A stretch of 64,000 bases of DNA from Rhamnusium bicolor (Eukaryota; Arthropoda; Insecta; Coleoptera; Cerambycidae). The notes under the pieces were generated by a model, which did not search any database, had not been told where the DNA came from, and saw only the letters and a program-made list of their open reading frames with translations. Positions within the stretch are counted from its first letter, which is position 1. Each line of letters starts with the position of its first letter. The translations under genes and the position numbers were made by a program. The stretch covers positions 33,018 to 97,017 of the forward strand of contig JANEYF010000407.1 of NCBI GenBank assembly GCA_029963845.1, read 5' to 3'. Below, in pieces: positions 11,200-23,534 of this stretch.

Positions 11200-12255
11200 T
11201 TACACGACCAATCATATCCCTTGTTTGCTTTCATCGTGCGAACTTCGCTGGATGACACTTCGACGCACGTATTTTTAAAAAAAATTTACAAATAGAACAT
11301 TGTAATCACCCATCATGGCTGGATCCTGTCATCCTTGATAACGAATTTCCATTGTTCTGGTATCTTGATGAAATCATTGTCCTTGCTCGTCGCTTACCGC
11401 ACCCAAATTCTGAGGAAACAAATTTAAATGAGAATGCAGAAAGTGAATTTTTAAAGACATACGGTAACCAAGCGTTTAGTACGAATTTAAAAGTTCGCTT
11501 ACTAGTTGCTTATAGTTCTTATCCCTTCTTGTTCCCTAAAAATCGCTTATAAATGAGTTCCTGTCTGTTGAGTGTTCCCTTAAGATCTGCATCGTCAAGC
11601 TATTTTCCAATTTGAGAACCAATATAAAAGCCTTCTTTAAGTGTGGCGTAACTTAATTGAGGAAAAAGTTCTCTTAAATTTAAATCCTTCGTCCTCTTTA
11701 TTCATAGCCTTCACACAATTTTTCATTAGCCCAAATTTAATATGAAGAGGTGGCAAAGGAACATTTTTAGGGTCTACAAGGGGCACATATTTAAACATTA
11801 CTAGTTCCTTGTTAAAATTTTTTCCTTTCCGGCCAAATTCTTTTCACATAATGTTCTTTTACTGCACGACTGTACTACAAACAAAGAAAACAGCAATATT
11901 TTGTATAGCCTCCTTGAAGCAATACCAAAATAGCTATTACTTTTAAATCTACACATATTTGTCATTTGTATTTATTGCAATTAATTTTATTTAAAGTGGT
12001 GCTCATACTGTCATAATTCTCTTTCACTCTTACTAAATGGGCAATTGGTATAGATGGTTTTAAATTTTCACTATGTAGTAATATAGCTTTTAAACTGTAT
12101 TTGGAGGAATCTATGAATAAGCGACAGGGGAATACTCGATATTAATGTCCTGCATTAAACCGTCAATATCAATACACACGCATAGTGAATTTTCCATATT
12201 ATAAAATGCGGAAAATGTTGTAATCTTTGTTTCTTTATTCAGTAAGTTCCACTCC
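11200..12255 (-). pseudogene. Uncharacterised arthropod repeat-protein family, C-terminal part
   Basis: Degraded minus-strand coding sequence of a family that I recognise from many arthropod genomes but cannot assign a function. In order it keeps FIDSSKYSLKAILLHSENL, SIPIAHLVRVKENYDSM, YTKYCCFLCL, VPLVDPKNVPLPPLHIKFGL, then MSLKIHFLHSHLNLFPQNL and GAVSDEQGQ with FHQD, ending RYQG. Stops and frameshifts are frequent. Its N-terminal part is on the far side of the piggyBac element (14463-15010), and the reading resumes across that insertion. A second partial copy is at 23690-23975. Confidence 0.72.
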
Positions 12256-14462
12256 TTAACCCTTCAGTGGTAACGTGCGGTCATCACACCGACTCAAATT
12301 AGTTTTTTCATTTTTGGCGCCATCGCGTGACAAATGGTCTTATGCTTCTTGCTAGCTTATTATTACTGTTGTAGGAGGTAGCAGTTCATGCCGAACAAGA
12401 AAAGAGTTAACACGTGTTTGATTTATTAGTAATTTCGGTGTCTCAGACCAACGTCACTACTTGTGTGCTAGTTTCCGGAACAATTATAATTATCTATTAT
12501 TTGCGTTTCGATCTGGTAAGTCAACTGAAAATAATTTGGAAAATGGAAATGAAAATAAAAATAAAACAATGAAGAAACAAATAAAATAAATAATAAAACT
12601 AAAGTAGAGAAATATTGTTTCTATTGAGAAATATATTTTTAGGAAAAGTTTGCTTGGAGTAAAGAGCTACGAAACAGAACAACAAAGGTTCCAGTGTCTT
12701 ATGGAAGAATGTTTGTCTGATGAGAACCACGGTGATTATGACAATGAAGACAAAGACGAGGAGGATAATATTGAAGTAGGTGAAGAAAATACAGATACAG
12801 AGCAGAAGTTAGAATTTGAAGATGCTGAGAGTGAATCACATGCTCAAAGTGAAGATAATGTAAGATTGGTTTTCACTGGTAAAGACGGTACGATTTGGAG
12901 AAAACATCAATCACGGAAGATGGTGAGGAGAGCGGCAAAAAATATTGTGACCCAAAGGCCTGGCGTCATTGGTCCTGTGTGCGGAATCCAAGATCCACTT
13001 GAAATTTTAAAACTGTTTTTGGATGATGGAAAATTAGATATGATAGTTAAAAATACAAACAAATATTTACCCAGTGCAGCGGACAACTATTCCCGGGAGA
13101 CATATACACGCCCTACAAATAGAGTTGAGATCCAAGCTTTATTGGGTCTTCTATTACTCAGTGGTGTCAAAAAATGTAATTACTTGAATGCTAAAGACCT
13201 ATTCAAGACTAATGATACAGTTCCTGAAATATTTAGGCTTGTAGTGTAATGTAAAGCACGGTATAAAGATATACGCCTTATGCGATGCCAAAATAATGTA
13301 TATGGCTATTTTAGAATTGCATGTTGAAACTCAACCAGAGGGACCATTTTTAGCCAGCAACAGTGCACTTGCAGTTGTAGATATACAGTGTGAGCCTATT
13401 AGAGGAGCAGGTAGAAATTTAACTACTGACAATTTTTTCACAAGCCTTGAACTTGCTAAATTATTGCTACAGCAGAAAATTACAATCATGGGCACTATTA
13501 GAAAAAATAAACGTACGTTGCCACCAGAGTTTGTAAACGGAAAGAATCGGCCAATTGGTTTAAATATGTTTGGCTACCGAGACAACTTACATTCCAAAAA
13601 AGGGAAAAAAACGTCCTCATTATTACAACTCTGCACGACAATGATTCAATTGATGAAACCACAGGAAAGTCAGAGATTCTCATGAACAAAAGGAGGCGTT
13701 GATACTGTAGATTAACTATGTGCAAATTACAATTGTGCCGACAATGCATGACAATGGCCAATGGTTGTTTTTTACAGCCTACTAAACATTTCCGCAATAA
13801 ACTCGGAACTAATTGTTCACGAAAACAATCCCAATGACAATACTTTGCGTCGGCACTTCCGTGAAAATTTATCTTTTGCATTGATGAACAACCACTTGAA
13901 AACTCGAGCCTATTTAGAATATATTCCTCGCATAATATGCAATCGCATTTGTGAAATTTACCATGTTGATAATGAGTCTCCTAGTACAGCAGATAGAAGA
14001 GAGTCAGGTTGATGTTCATTCTGCAATCAAAGAAAAACAGAAAGACGCGTTACTTCTGTAAAAGTTGCAAGAAGTTTGTGTGCCTAAAACACTATACAAT
14101 GATTTGTCACGATTGTTTCGAAAAACATATGATCAGTGATGATTAGCCATTTTGTTATCGTTTGTTTTCTTGTGCACTTTGCGTTTAATAATTTGTTGAA
14201 TTATGTTCTTATGCGTTTAAAAATAAATAAACTATAAAAAAATCTTTATTTGTAATTGTTATTGTTATAATTCAATTTATTATAATTATAAATTCTATTG
14301 AAAAATAGATACAACTCAAATGTATACAGTATAAAAAAGTATGCAAGTTAAATTAAATACATTTACAAATACATGTTTAAAAAGTCATTTTAATCTCGTC
14401 GGTCTATCAGACCGACGACACCACTCGTGTGCCAAAGTTTCATGTCACCACTGTAGGGTTAA
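12256..14462 (+). mobile_element. Defective piggyBac element with TTAA duplication
   Basis: TTAA at 12256-12259 and at 14459-14462 bracket 2199 bp. The termini are inverted: CCCTTCAGTGGTAAC on the left and CCCTACAGTGGTGAC read inward from the right. The TTAA target and CCC(T) termini are diagnostic for piggyBac. Near the right end lies a perfect palindrome, GTCGGTCTATCAGACCGAC. Removing the element rejoins the two halves of the minus-strand family gene, so the insertion postdates that gene copy. Confidence 0.93.
12650..14145 (+). pseudogene. piggyBac transposase with internal deletion
   Basis: The N-terminal part (12650-13249) has an acidic, Asp/Glu-rich start and then a DDE_Tnp_1_7-type region. 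The frame stops at 13247-13249 and resumes in another frame at IKIYALCDAKIMYM (about 13262). The ~100 residues that normally carry the first catalytic Asp are missing. Later parts survive: LTTDNFFTS (second Asp), KGGVDTVD (third Asp, about 13690) and a C-terminal Cys-rich domain (CSFCNQRKTERR ... CHDCFEKH, to about 14143). The copy therefore cannot encode an active enzyme, although its ends are intact enough to have been mobilised by another copy. Confidence 0.85.
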
Positions 14463-15010
14463 GTCGGGAACCTAGAAATTGTGCTTGTTGTTTTGACAGC
14501 TCCAAGTCACGTACCAAATTATTCAATTCATTTTGAGCATTACCTTTCAAAACAATATTTTGCTAATCTAAGGGCGCAGTTGGCACTGGTAAATTTGATG
14601 CATTGTGAGGAACAGGTCTTAGGGCTGATGTCAAATTCGGATATTTGATTTTTTATTTTTCTTTTTTGGAATAGCAATCATCAAAATGATTGGTGGGTTC
14701 TAGCCATACCATTGGAATCGCAAAAGGCATGCTGTTTCTTTTTCCTTTCATCTACTGCACTAGTGACAAGCTGCAACTTACACAACAAACGTGCTGCCTT
14801 GATCTCCGACTAAAACTCCAAAATATAGAAAATACGCTCTTTTCACATTTTAAGACAATGGCCTACTTTGTGACTTCACAAGGAATTCTTCACAAATGTA
14901 ACAAAACTTGTCAGGTGAAGTTTTGCAACTTCTACGCGTTTGACTGGACATTTTTGTCGTAACAGAGTTATGTAGACAAACGAAAACATTTTCTAACACA
15001 ATTGGACACA
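14463..15010 (-). pseudogene. Uncharacterised arthropod repeat-protein family, N-terminal part
   Basis: Minus-strand remnant of the N-terminal zinc-finger-like region of the family whose C-terminal part is at 11200-12255. It keeps KFCYICEEFLVKSQ, a YFGV segment, a Cys-containing block, KKQHAFCDSNGMARTHQSF and QFLGSRL just before the piggyBac insertion. The next block, EWNLLNKET, is on the other side of piggyBac, at about 12240. The order and the exact break show one gene cut in two by the transposon. It is decayed, with many stops. Confidence 0.7.
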
Positions 15011-15321
15011 TGGAAGGTCAAAACAAGACTGATAATGAAAATGTCCCACCTTACTTTAACTTTGTTTTCTAACATTGCCGACCCATCATAAAATTTATAT
15101 TAGGACTTGTTGGACATTTTTCAGTAAATACGGATTGTGTTGGCCAGTGTAATTATTCAATAAATAAATTTAATATCAAAATGCCACCATAAAAAATACT
15201 TTATCACCTAAAATATGTTGTTTTTATAATACAATTATTCTTCAAAATGTGGCATCTTTTTTATTTTTCTATATTTTTGTAACATATCTGATCCAGCAGA
15301 AATCTAAAACTGAATAATATA
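15011..15321. other. No gene recognised
   Basis: AT-rich sequence between the family pseudogene and the next mariner-like element. Nothing could be assigned. Confidence 0.45.
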
Positions 15322-17268
15322 CAGTGTGTCCCATGATAGAGTACTGAAGAGGGAAATTATTTTTATTTGTGGGCTTACGTGAGAAAGTTATTCCTTATAT
15401 AAACTCTTGCTTGTTCATGAACCAATAAAAATGATATTATTTTCTTGATATTTTACACAGGGTGTTTAATTTTTTTGAAAATTTTAAAAACTGACCAACA
15501 GCAAACTACTGTTATTTTTAACAGTATCGAAAAATATTATTTAGAGATGTTGAGAATTGGAAAAAACCGCCTAAATATGAAATTTTAGTTTGTTTTCTGA
15601 AAATAAAGAATAATAGCTTAGAAATCAAATAACAAAGTTAAAACAAACAAATAGTTCATACTGAGTTTCAGTAATAATCAAGTATGATGGTAGTAATGAC
15701 AACAAATAGTTTATATATGGTCAATGTAAAAAAAGTTGCTACTGTCAATTTCATTTAAGTCATTTCCTCCAAGTAACCAAAATATTATGCCAACAACAAA
15801 AAGTGTTTATTGTTAAATGCTATAGTTTTGGTGAAGAGATTTCATACTTAGAAGTCAAAAGAAAATTTGAAGAAAGATGGCCCATCGGATTAGTGACTGA
15901 GAGAGCCATAAAACTAATAATATTGAAGTTTACTACTACTGGTAGTGTAGCAAATAAAAAAGAGAAAATATCATTTTTAATGAAGGAAGCAATGATGCTG
16001 TCATAATTCTGCAGTCTGTACAAGACAACCCCAAAGTTTCGTTAAGGACAAGGTCTCTAAATGGAAAACTGTAAAAAATCAAAGTTACAAAAAATTTTAA
16101 AATTTAACAAGATTCATGCCTATAAACCAAAATTCATCCACACTTTGGAAGAAAACGACGATGCTAAAAGACTGTATTTTTGTATGTGAGTTTGAGAAGA
16201 GTATCTCATGAATAAATAAAACATTTTCCTAGAACATCATTTTTTCCGACGAGTCTACCTTCACTACAAATGGAATAGTCAGCTCTCAAAACTCTAGGTA
16301 CTAGGCGAGGGAAAATTCCAATTTTAGAATAAACTGTAGTCGTCAGTATTCAAAAAAAGTGAATATTTGTTGTACTGTGTCCTTATTTTGGAATAATGAG
16401 GCATTACTTCATTGGCGGAAACTTAAATCAACATGTCTACCTTGAGCTGCTGAATACATTTTTCTTGATCGTTTAAACAATATGCAGTCAGCTAATAAAA
16501 GACAGTTATATTTTCAACAAGATGGCCACTCATCTTAATCAACTGTAATGATTAGAGAACAGGTAAATGTGGAATTCGGTGACCACTGGATAGAAAGAAA
16601 ATTCCATGATATCCTAGGGGTTCCGATGTAATAATTATGGATTTCTTTTTATAAGGATATCTGAAACAGAAAGTTTATGGATAATAATGTGGACGAACTA
16701 AATGAAGGAATTGCACTGGTCATTACCAATATTCCTCCCTCAGCATATACAAAATGACTATAGAAAATTTATAAAAAGAGACGAAATTTTTCGCAGAAGT
16801 AGGTGGAAATGTATTTGAATGATGGTTTCTTTAAACTTTTGTTTTTTTGTAACACTGTTGAGGTTTTTGTGATATTTTTTTCTAATTTGTTATAAATAAT
16901 AGAACTATTAATTAATTATTGTCAAACTTACCAAATACTTCGTTATTTGTTTGTGTTAAGCTAGTTATTTAATTTGTCTTTCTTTATTTTCATGAAAATA
17001 AACTAAAATTTCATACCTGAGCGTTTTTTGCAATTATAAATATTTTTAAATAATATTTTTCGATACCAACAAAATCAATAGTAGTTTACTCTTGGTCAAT
17101 TTTTAAAAATTTCAAAAAATTAAACACCCTTTACAGAACATCAAGAAAATAGTATCATTTTTATTGGTTCTAGAACAAGTATGTGGTTTTATGAAGAATG
17201 ACTTTTCTCGTAAACCCACAAATAAAAATAATTTTCCTCTTCAGTCCACTATCGTGGGACGACCACTG
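15322..17268 (+). mobile_element. Degenerate mariner-like element with ~320-bp TIRs
   Basis: The left end CAGTGTGTCCCATGATAGAG (from 15322) matches the inverted right end (CCACTATCGTGGGACGACCACTG, ending 17268), both against TA. The arms stay similar for about 320 bp (15322-15640 and 16985-17268 and inward), sharing AATTATTTTTATTTGTGGG and TATCGAAAAATATTATTTA. It has the same overall architecture as the 6822-9157 element but different arm sequence. Confidence 0.82.
15788..16770 (+). pseudogene. Mariner-like transposase (heavily broken)
   Basis: A transposase relic sits between the two arms. It keeps an HTH-like start (EVKRKFEERWPIG), then IIFSDESTFTTNG (first Asp), YFQQDG (second Asp), and a run that reads MDFFL.GYLKQKVYG near 16635-16680 (around the third acidic residue). 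Stops occur in every third or fourth motif. A last block, NNVDELNEGIA, is the usual C-terminal helix. It is clearly inactive. Confidence 0.72.
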
Positions 17269-19660
17269 TATATGATATAATTTAAAATTAAGCAAACTGA
17301 ATATTATTTATTTTCACTAAATAACATTAATTCGTGGGAAAAACATTAATAAATCCGAAAAAATCTTTCCTAGAACCCTTTTTAGCTAGAGTTACTAAAA
17401 AAAAAAAATACAAAACTTGTATCTAGTGACAATTTGATTTTGCTTGGTTGCAGTTGGTACAATTATATTGAAGGTTAAATATCTTAGTATTATTAAGTTT
17501 AGTTTAAGTTAATGATGAATATTTATACACACGATTACAAAGAAAATTAAATATTTCCACCAATCTAACAGTAGGTAAGTGATTTTAATCATCAATACAC
17601 TATGCTTTAATTGTTTTTTCTTTTAGTTTTAGATATCTGATGTATCACTGCTATAACTCTATTGTGATTGCAACGATTTTAAATGACGAATTATGGTTTA
17701 TATTAGGTAAATACCTGCTTGTAGTCTCCACTGTCTTTTGATAACCTGAAAATTATTATTTATCTATTTTCTTGATTGCTTTCACCTTATCTCTAATTTA
17801 TTTATCATATAACCTGTTTCACCACTAGTATATTTGTAGATTAGGGTGAAAATTACCTTTTTTCAGGAATGAAATTTTGAGATGCTTCTCCCTTGATAGT
17901 CAAATAGCAACTTCTCTCTAGAACTGTCAGATTTCCTATTTATACATCTGCCAAACAGCCTGCTTTTTTCAAAAATTATTAAATTTGACATAACTAATTT
18001 CTTGAAATTTCTTGATCCTTTATTTTACTGTACTTTTCTTTCTTGCATTCTTCCTAACTTTCTCCTGAATATTTTCCTGTACTAGTCTTTTAATTCCGTG
18101 CAGTATTAAGCTTCTTAGGTTTCACCACCTACGATCCTCATTTATACTCACATTATTTGAAATCACTATTCCCTTTTAATTTTAACACTCCCTGTTATTA
18201 TTTAAGTCTATTCTCTATTCTAAATACATGTTTTACTTTGATTTCACACAATTGAATTATTGTTTTAACCTATTGAATTTTTCAATGCTTCTATTCCTGT
18301 TTCTATTATTATTTCAGACTTGGACTCATGCTGTTTTAATATTTTTCTGTTTCTGAAGCTAGATTATGTCTATTATACTGACATTTATCTGCATATTTAA
18401 CTTTACAGTACGAAATCCGTGAACTCGATGTTTGACCTGCCAATTCTTACTAAACATTCTACTGAAGACTTGATATCCTTTTTTTATTAATTTATATTAA
18501 CGGTAAAGTATTCTACTCTTTACTCCACCACATATTCTAGTTTTTTAATCCGTATGTACAATTATAGTCAAAATAAAAATCTAATTAATATATATATTTT
18601 TTATCTTTTAACCAATGCTAACTTTAACAAATGTACATTATTTTTATTTTACTCTTTATTAGATTCCAAGTCACATACACTTTTGTTTAAAACATATTTT
18701 TCACGTAAAGACATTTTCTTTCTGAATAATAATTCAGAAATAAAATATGTCTTATTCAAGTTTTGACCTTACCAAGATCAAAACTATCAACCGGCTTCTT
18801 CAACTCAACTTTTCAAAATATAAATATCCCAATTTTCACGATTATAGACTGCCTAAATACTGTAAAAAATTTTACATATTTAAAATCCTCAGTGCTTTAT
18901 GCCGTTTTCTGTGTAAGGAGTTAATTAATATCGATTTTTTTTTTGTTTATTGACAATAATTAACCTGACCGAACTATTGTAATGCTAGATTTAGCATGTG
19001 TCGTGTAAAACTGTATTTGGCAACACTGATACGACCGAAGCTCCAGTTTCGAAAATTAGTCCGTGACCCGCCAACATCCCAGGACGTTCTTTATTAGGTG
19101 CTATGCTATAAATTTCAGGCATTAAATTTTATAACCTGTAGCTTACAAGTCGTTTTTTATTGTATGAACGCATCAGGTAATGTTGGGGCATAAATAATTT
19201 TGAAAGTGCTTATTCGGAATGTGTGGACTATAAATTTAATTGTGAGATGTTCCTTATACATACCATTATAAACTGTAAAAATTGACTATAATTTGAATTT
19301 TACAATTCTTATTTAGTGCTGTGTATATGGTACGGTAAAACGAGTTGGATTGTCCCTAGGGGTAATTAACAACTTGTATAATTATCACAAGCAACTCGCG
19401 AGGTAAAATCAAAACTAATACACGGCAGAGTTTAAAATGGTGCACTAATAGTACATATGGTAATACAGAAAGGATTAGATGACTATTATTGTTTATAAAC
19501 TTTAATAAAACTTTTATTATTTACAAAAAGAAAAATTGTGTAATAATATTAAGAACACACGGGAAATGGTAAAGAAAATTCGTAAGTAGAAAAATGACAT
19601 TCGGTCTGCAATACACTCCTCAAAAAGTTGTACAATACTTTCCTAGAAGGAATCATTTGT
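17269..19660. other. AT-rich sequence, no gene recognised
   Basis: Low-complexity and pyrimidine-rich stretches, especially 17750-18950. The two frames of about 70 residues at 18554-18953 are AT-driven and show no motif. No RNA gene or element terminus was found. Confidence 0.45.
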
Positions 19661-19940
19661 TTTTATTTCATTCTAGTACACACTGTACTTGAGCTAGTCT
19701 CAAAGAATTAAAAACTGTATGGTCAGATCAGGCCATTGAGATGGCCAATATAAATCACCATCAGGTGAAATTACCACTTGCGTTAATGGTTTCTATTTCA
19801 TCGAAAGCCATATGACTAGTGACACTATTGGCTGTAACCAATAATCTTCATGTTGTTGATGAGAATAAGTCGCAAACATGTTTTACGCACATCCGTGTAT
19901 CTGCAAGAGTAACTTTGGGATTGAGATATGACGAAGTTTT
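19660..19940 (-). pseudogene. Possible mariner-like transposase scrap
   Basis: On the minus strand the segment reads DLYWPSQWPDLTIQFLIL followed by LKYSVY. This resembles the catalytic WPxRSPDLTPLDFFLWGYLK-VY region of the transposases elsewhere in the window. It is a short and decayed match with no termini, so the assignment is tentative. Confidence 0.35.
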
Positions 19941-20271
19941 CTTCAATTTTCTAAGATAACATTCAGTGTAATGATTATTAGGACATAGTTGATTTTGGAA
20001 GTGCTAGTGAACATATAAATTTTGCGACTACCTATGCTAGTGCCCAATTTTTCTTCGAAATTTTTCGTTTTCGGTACTTCCTAGAGTAAAAACAGTTGTA
20101 CGAAGAATAAAGAAAACTAAATTTACCACAAATCATCCATACAGTCAATTTAGATTTTTAGTTTTTCTGTGTCAATAGATATACTATGCTTGCATATGAC
20201 CACAAAATTAGTGGGTTATAATTTGAACAAGATGTATGTGTATGTTATAATTGATCGGTTTTGATCATATA

Positions 20272-22375
20272 TTAATCCAGTCAAAGTAGACATTTCAATT
20301 TACAATAATTCACATAGAGCTGAAAATTGGTACAGATCTTGGGAACACTATTATAAATAAAATGCCAAAAATCCCCATCGATCCCACGTCTGCTAAAATA
20401 GTTAATCAAGGTCAAAGGTCAAAAATATTGGTTTCTGCATTTTTCATAAAAATATGTCAGACAAAAGTTGTAGATCATGAAATTATCTACAAAAATTTTT
20501 CTTATACTTTTTTCCTAAGAATCACCATTCCTGAAAAATCGCGATTCTAAAAGTTGAAGAAGTCGTATTCAAATAATATGCACACATTTTCGCACCACCT
20601 GTGAGGTAGTGTACTTGGCGCATTTTTTTAACGTGGTGTCCCCGGCAGGCATACTCCACGATCTATTGTGAATGAGTTTTGTTAAAAAAATATTCTATTA
20701 ACTAAAAAATGGTACTATTGGAAATGATTTAAGTGGCTCGAATTATTGTTGATTTCGGGAAAATGTTAGTCTGACTGATAATCTTCAAATGCTACTTCAA
20801 CAGTAATTTCTTCGTCTCTTTCTTCTTCTTGTTCTTCTTGTTGGATATCTGAAAATTGTTCTGAAAAAGTTGCATCAGTTTTCTCCTCATTGATATCATA
20901 AAAATCTTCATCTGTTGCATTTGATTCAACATTGGAGCAAGACTGGCCTTGACAATTGGTACATACTGGTGAACAAAATAATCCGACTTTTTTTACAGCC
21001 ACATATTGCACTACAACTTTCTTTGCAATTGCAAAAAATAGTGTTAAGAAGTCTTACGAAGCAGGTGGGAGTAGAGTTTGAATTGGCTCCAAAGTATTAT
21101 CTATTAATTTCCAACCCCAGTCTTCTGGGTCCAGTTGATTGTCTAGCCACACTTGAACTTGATAGTATACTTGATATAAGTGTTGATGAGCAGAAGCAAA
21201 TGTTGGAGGAAGAATAGATAGTAGTACTCTTTTATTGTTTCTTGTATTTTTTACAAAACTTAAATATCTATACTTGTCTAAACAATCAATTTTTTTGGAG
21301 CTCCATCTAGAGCAGGAAGAAAGCGAATCCCGTTTGTGATGATGTCTTGTGGAGAAGAGTCAATCTTTTTAAATACTTTAGAGCAATCAATTAAATCATG
21401 TTTTTCAAACAATTTAAATACTGTTGTTTTACCTCTTTTGAAAAATGCTGATGTAGTATCGCAGCTAGTTATTGCATGTAAAAATAAGATATGATTTTGA
21501 CATTTTGGATAAGCAGATAAACTTTTCGATAAATATATTTCTATTGCTTGTTGAGCTTTTCCGGGTTTCAAAAAGTAAATAATCTTATTAATTGGAGTTC
21601 GTGCAGTCAGTAGTACTAATAAATCAACATCTTCCCCAACAGAGATAGTTGTATTTGCTATATTGGATTATTCTATCGCTGTTTAAATTATGAGGACATC
21701 AGCGTCATTATCAGCTTGTTTCACTAAAATATTCGCAGTTGTAAATTTTTCACATAACATTAAAATGAAGCGAGACTTGTTATGAGTATTTGCAAAGAAT
21801 TGTTGTTGGTCTGTTGAAACTGTCATAAATCGATCAAAAACGACATCAGAAGATGAAGATATTTTTGTAGTTCGACGACGATGTTCTGCAGCTTTAATAT
21901 TTCTCTTATAATCAGTATAACCATCTAATACTATAGTATATGTGTATATTTTCACAATCGTATAATTTATATGTATAAGTTACACAAACCAATATTTTTA
22001 CTTATATTAAACATCCGATGATGTATTTAGGCGGCTAAGCGTGCATATTATTGTTTTCGATGTTTCAGATAATGATATCTCAGGAATGGTGATTCTTATA
22101 AAAAAAAGTATAAGAACAATTTTTGTAGATAACTTCATGATCTACAACTTTCGTCTGATATATTTTTATGATAAAACTTACCGTTTACCAGGAAGCTGCA
22201 AAAAACCAATATTTTTGACATTTGACCTTGAATAACTCTTTTAGCAGACGTGGGATCGATGGGAATTTTTGACATTTTATTTGTAATAGTGTTCCCAAGA
22301 TCTGTACCAATTTTCAGCTCTATGCGAATTATTGTAAACTTACTACTATTTTTTTGGCTACTTTGACCGGATTAT
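20272..22375 (-). mobile_element. TIR-bounded element with a FEN/XPG-like nuclease gene (Academ-like)
   Basis: Inverted arms of about 320 bp enclose one minus-strand gene. The left arm runs from TAATCCAGTCAAAGTAG (20273) through CATAGAGCTGAAAATTGG and ACAGATCTTGGGAACACTAT to an AATAATATGCAC block near 20590. The right arm (22035-22375) is its reverse complement. No certain target duplication was seen. Academ transposons are described as TIR elements whose protein combines an XPG-type nuclease with a Cys-rich zinc finger, and this element fits that plan. The link is my inference. Confidence 0.7.
20766..21955 (-). pseudogene. FEN/XPG-like nuclease with Cys-rich tail (N-truncated)
   Basis: Probable nuclease or transposase protein of the surrounding element. 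From the 5' end it reads TIVLDGYTDYKRN, FFANTHNKSRFILML, ADNDADVLI, GEDVDLLVLLTA, then HAITSCDTTSAFFKRGKTT, which parallels the FEN1 LGCDY...GIGPKRA helix-hairpin region. After DPEDWGW come CNCKESCSAICGCK and LFCSPVCTNCQGQSCSN, a zinc-finger-like cluster, and then an acidic tail ending at 20766. Acidic residues recur where PIN/FEN nucleases bind metal. Breaks include two stops near 21660-21685 and shifts at T/A runs near 21290 and 20995. The expected N-terminal half is missing. The same protein family occurs in many copies in arthropod genomes, from memory. Confidence 0.68.
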
Positions 22376-22420
22376 GTATTGATCTTATTGAGAATTAATT
22401 ATATACGCAGTCAAAATGGT

Positions 22421-23534
22421 AAATAACACAGTCCCACAAAAAAAAGATCATTACCACGAACCAAAATACATGGATCTGGTGTATTTTTCGACGCTGAATT
22501 CGAATCAGTATTAAAAAAAAGATTTATCATGTCAGTTTTATTTTTTGGCCAAAAACATCTCTTGAAATGGGGTAAAACTTTAGTAATAATGTAATGACTA
22601 AAATACATAGAATTAGTGTATATTTCGACGATACATTCGAATCCGTAGTTAAAAAAAAGATTTATCATGTCAGTTTTTCTTTTTGGGGCCAAAAACATCC
22701 TTTGAAATGGAGTAAAACTTTAGGAATAATGTCATAACTCTTAATGAAGTGTGAGAAATGGTAGATATTTTATAATCAAACCATAGCAAGCTATTTCTAT
22801 TAACTAAACCAAAATTCACCCGTATGGGGGGTGAAAACTACACCTGAAATTCAAATAACGCACGTGAGTTTAAATAGTATATACATAGGACAAATTCTTG
22901 TAGCTCTTAGAACAAAATATTTGAATTTGGTGTGACAACCAGACATTATTCTTAAAGGGTTTAGACTCACCCCTACAGGGTGTAAAAGCCACCCCCACCT
23001 ACGGAGGTATCTCATAAGTTTCAATAACGACGAAAAAAGCTTAGGCTTTTGTAGTTTTAGGCAGGGCGAACAAATATGGACTGGGTTCACTTGAACTACT
23101 AATATATGACTCTAAACTACCCTTAGAGGGTGATAGAAACTACCCCTAAGTTCTAATGATGCAAATACTGCAAGAATTTGTCCTTTGTACATGCTATTTA
23201 AACTCATGTGCGTTATTTGAGTTTCAGGGGCAGTTCTCACAACCCCCCCCATTAGGGTGGATTTTGGTTAAATTAATAGAAATAGATTGCTATGGTTTGA
23301 ATGCATATTTTCCTCTCTAGACTTTAAAATATCTGCCATTTCTCACACTTCATTAAGAGCCATTACCATTATTACTATAGTTTTACTCCATTTCAAAGGA
23401 TGTTTTTGGCAAAAAGAAACTGACACGATAAATCTTTTTTTTAACTACGGATTCGAATTAAACGTAAAAGAATACACTAGTTCCATGTATTTTGGTTCGT
23501 GGTAATGACTTTTTTGTTGTGGGGCTGTGTAATT
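22421..23534. repeat. Foldback element, ~430-bp inverted arms
   Basis: 22421-22870 is the inverted counterpart of 23160-23534 (shared AACGCACRTGAGTTTAAATA, GTGAGAAATGG, and the ends AAATNACACAG/CTGTGTAATTT). The left arm contains two copies of a 137-bp unit (22463-22599 and 22600-22737), while the right arm has one. The centre (22880-23150) has its own weaker symmetry. No protein is encoded. It starts only ~45 bp from the Academ-like element. Confidence 0.75.

Noticed and set aside
18554..18953. Two adjacent ~70-residue frames
   Set aside because: AT-driven composition with no motif and no supporting context.
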